Below, piece after piece: positions 63,275 to 64,000 of a DNA stretch of 64,000 nt; position 1 is the first letter of the stretch, and each line of letters opens with the position of its first letter. The stretch is from positions 1 to 64,000 of the forward strand of contig JARUPY010000289.1 of the NCBI GenBank assembly GCA_029817715.1, in the 5' to 3' direction. This DNA is from Melastoma dodecandrum. Its lineage: Eukaryota > Streptophyta > Magnoliopsida > Myrtales > Melastomataceae. The translations under genes were made by a program, and so were the position numbers. The notes beneath the pieces were generated by a model. That model ran no database searches and was not told the origin of the DNA. It saw nothing but the letters and a program-made list of their open reading frames with translations.

Positions 63275-64000
63275 TCAAGCGTGACGAGGGACGGGCGCCG
63301 CATTGGTGCGCGTGGGAAGGAAGAAGAGGATCAGCGCCGGGACGAGATAGGCGAAGTAGATCAGCACCTCGCCGAGCGTCGGCGTGTCGGTGTAGCCGAA
63401 ACATGCCGGTGAGCACGGTGCCGAGCGGACCGTCCTTCGGCAGCACGGTGCTCCAGTCGGCGACCTGTTCCTGCAGGCTGTTCCAGACGCCCGCCTCATG
63501 CAGCGCGCGCAGGCCGCCGGCGAGCAGCCCCGCGGCGACGATGATGATGAAGACACCGGTCACCCGGAAGAAGCGGCGCATGTTGAGGCGCACGCCGCCA
63601 TAGTAGATGAGGAAGCCGATGCCGACCGCGACGGCCAGGCCGAGGAAGGCGCCGAGCGGCACCCACGGGCCGACACTCTGCTCGAACGTCGCGAGCAGAA
63701 AGAACACCGATTCCAGCCCCTCGCGGCGACCGCGATGAACGCCATGAAGACGAGCGCGATCGCGCCGCCGCGACCGCCGTCGAGCGAGGCGTCGACCTTG
63801 TCCTGGAGCTGCGCCTTGATCGATTTGGCGGCCGACTTCATCCAGAAGACCATCGACGTCAGCATGATCACCGCAATCAGCGCGACGGCGGATTCGAAGC
63901 CTTCCTGCTGCTTTTGCGGAAACTCGGCGCTCGCCCAGTCGATGGCGACGCCGATCGCCAGGCAGATCGCGGCGGCGGCGATGACCCCCACCCACACCGC
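63275..64000 (-). pseudogene. efeU: EfeU / FTR1-type iron permease, partial (frame broken, cut by window end)
   Basis: This inner-membrane ferrous iron permease of seven helices is partly visible: TPTHTVWVGVIAAAAICLAI-like helix, IMLTSMVFWMKSAAKSIKAQ, FLGLAVAVGIGFLIYYGGVRL, FFRVTGVFIIIVAAGLLAGGL and the end FAYLVPALILFFLPTRTN. The second R-E-G-L-E motif is interrupted near 63725, where one base appears to be missing; another change lies near 63405. The first REGxE motif and the N-terminus lie beyond the window. It is the first gene of efeUOB. Confidence 0.87.

Overview
The window is about 64 kb of high-GC chromosome from an alphaproteobacterium, most likely of the order Hyphomicrobiales (Rhizobiales). 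This rests on the gene repertoire: aroK-aroB next to a CNNM-type gene, an envC-ctpA-polysaccharide deacetylase-rppH run, proA-nadD, two DUF920-type transglutaminase-like cysteine peptidases, a DUF882 protein, malonyl-CoA decarboxylase, pdeM and efeUOB. One exact CtrA-type box and one close match agree with this. I cannot assign a genus. No insertion sequence, prophage, CRISPR array or rRNA was seen.

Left end (1-9.2 kb). Bases 1-4600 hold badly broken minus-strand genes: a TIR domain, a STAND-type NTPase and 53-codon TPR repeats, preceded by the remains of a class-3 lipase-like gene. Then follow pdeM, a periplasmic thioredoxin and a Bcr/CflA efflux pump, all interrupted by extra single bases, and a CPA1 antiporter with one such break.

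9.5-15.7 kb is orderly: an acyltransferase-3/SGNH protein, an NDUFA9-like reductase, an EI24/CysZ membrane protein, a histidine phosphatase and malonyl-CoA decarboxylase.

15.8-23.3 kb is the most unusual stretch. A class-3 lipase and a YbjN-like secreted protein are read leftwards. Read rightwards are a three-module TIR protein, an overlapping nSTAND1-type NTPase with a membrane segment, a coiled coil and a cysteine-less rhodanese-like tail, and 7 bases later a thiamine-diphosphate enzyme. The broken left-end locus also combines a lipase with TIR and STAND, so the combination occurs twice.

23.3-46.5 kb is mostly housekeeping: nadD, proA, an aroK-aroB fusion, CNNM, a collagen-like/Hint protein with an AT-rich 5' part, gtrA-like, envC, ctpA (with an Arg where the catalytic Lys is expected), a polysaccharide deacetylase, rppH, a PAS/degenerate-GGDEF protein, DUF882, a second CPA1 antiporter, vapBC, an ABC-2 exporter, a ParE-type toxin-antitoxin pair, rpmI-rplT and an AmpG-like transporter.

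46.5-64 kb holds two transglutaminase-like paralogues around a HigBA-type pair and a MOSC protein, a TolA-like repeat protein, tRNA-Ser(GGA), tRNA-Gly(GCC), zwf, a glutathione transferase, dsbB, a YqaA-like protein, plsC, two paralogous proteins of unknown function, a ModE-like regulator and the efeB-efeO-efeU ferrous iron uptake operon, cut by the window end. Single-base breaks, nearly all insertions in short runs, return after 52 kb. Between about 7.9 and 52.0 kb I found none. The broken conserved genes near the ends are therefore more likely assembly errors than real pseudogenes.
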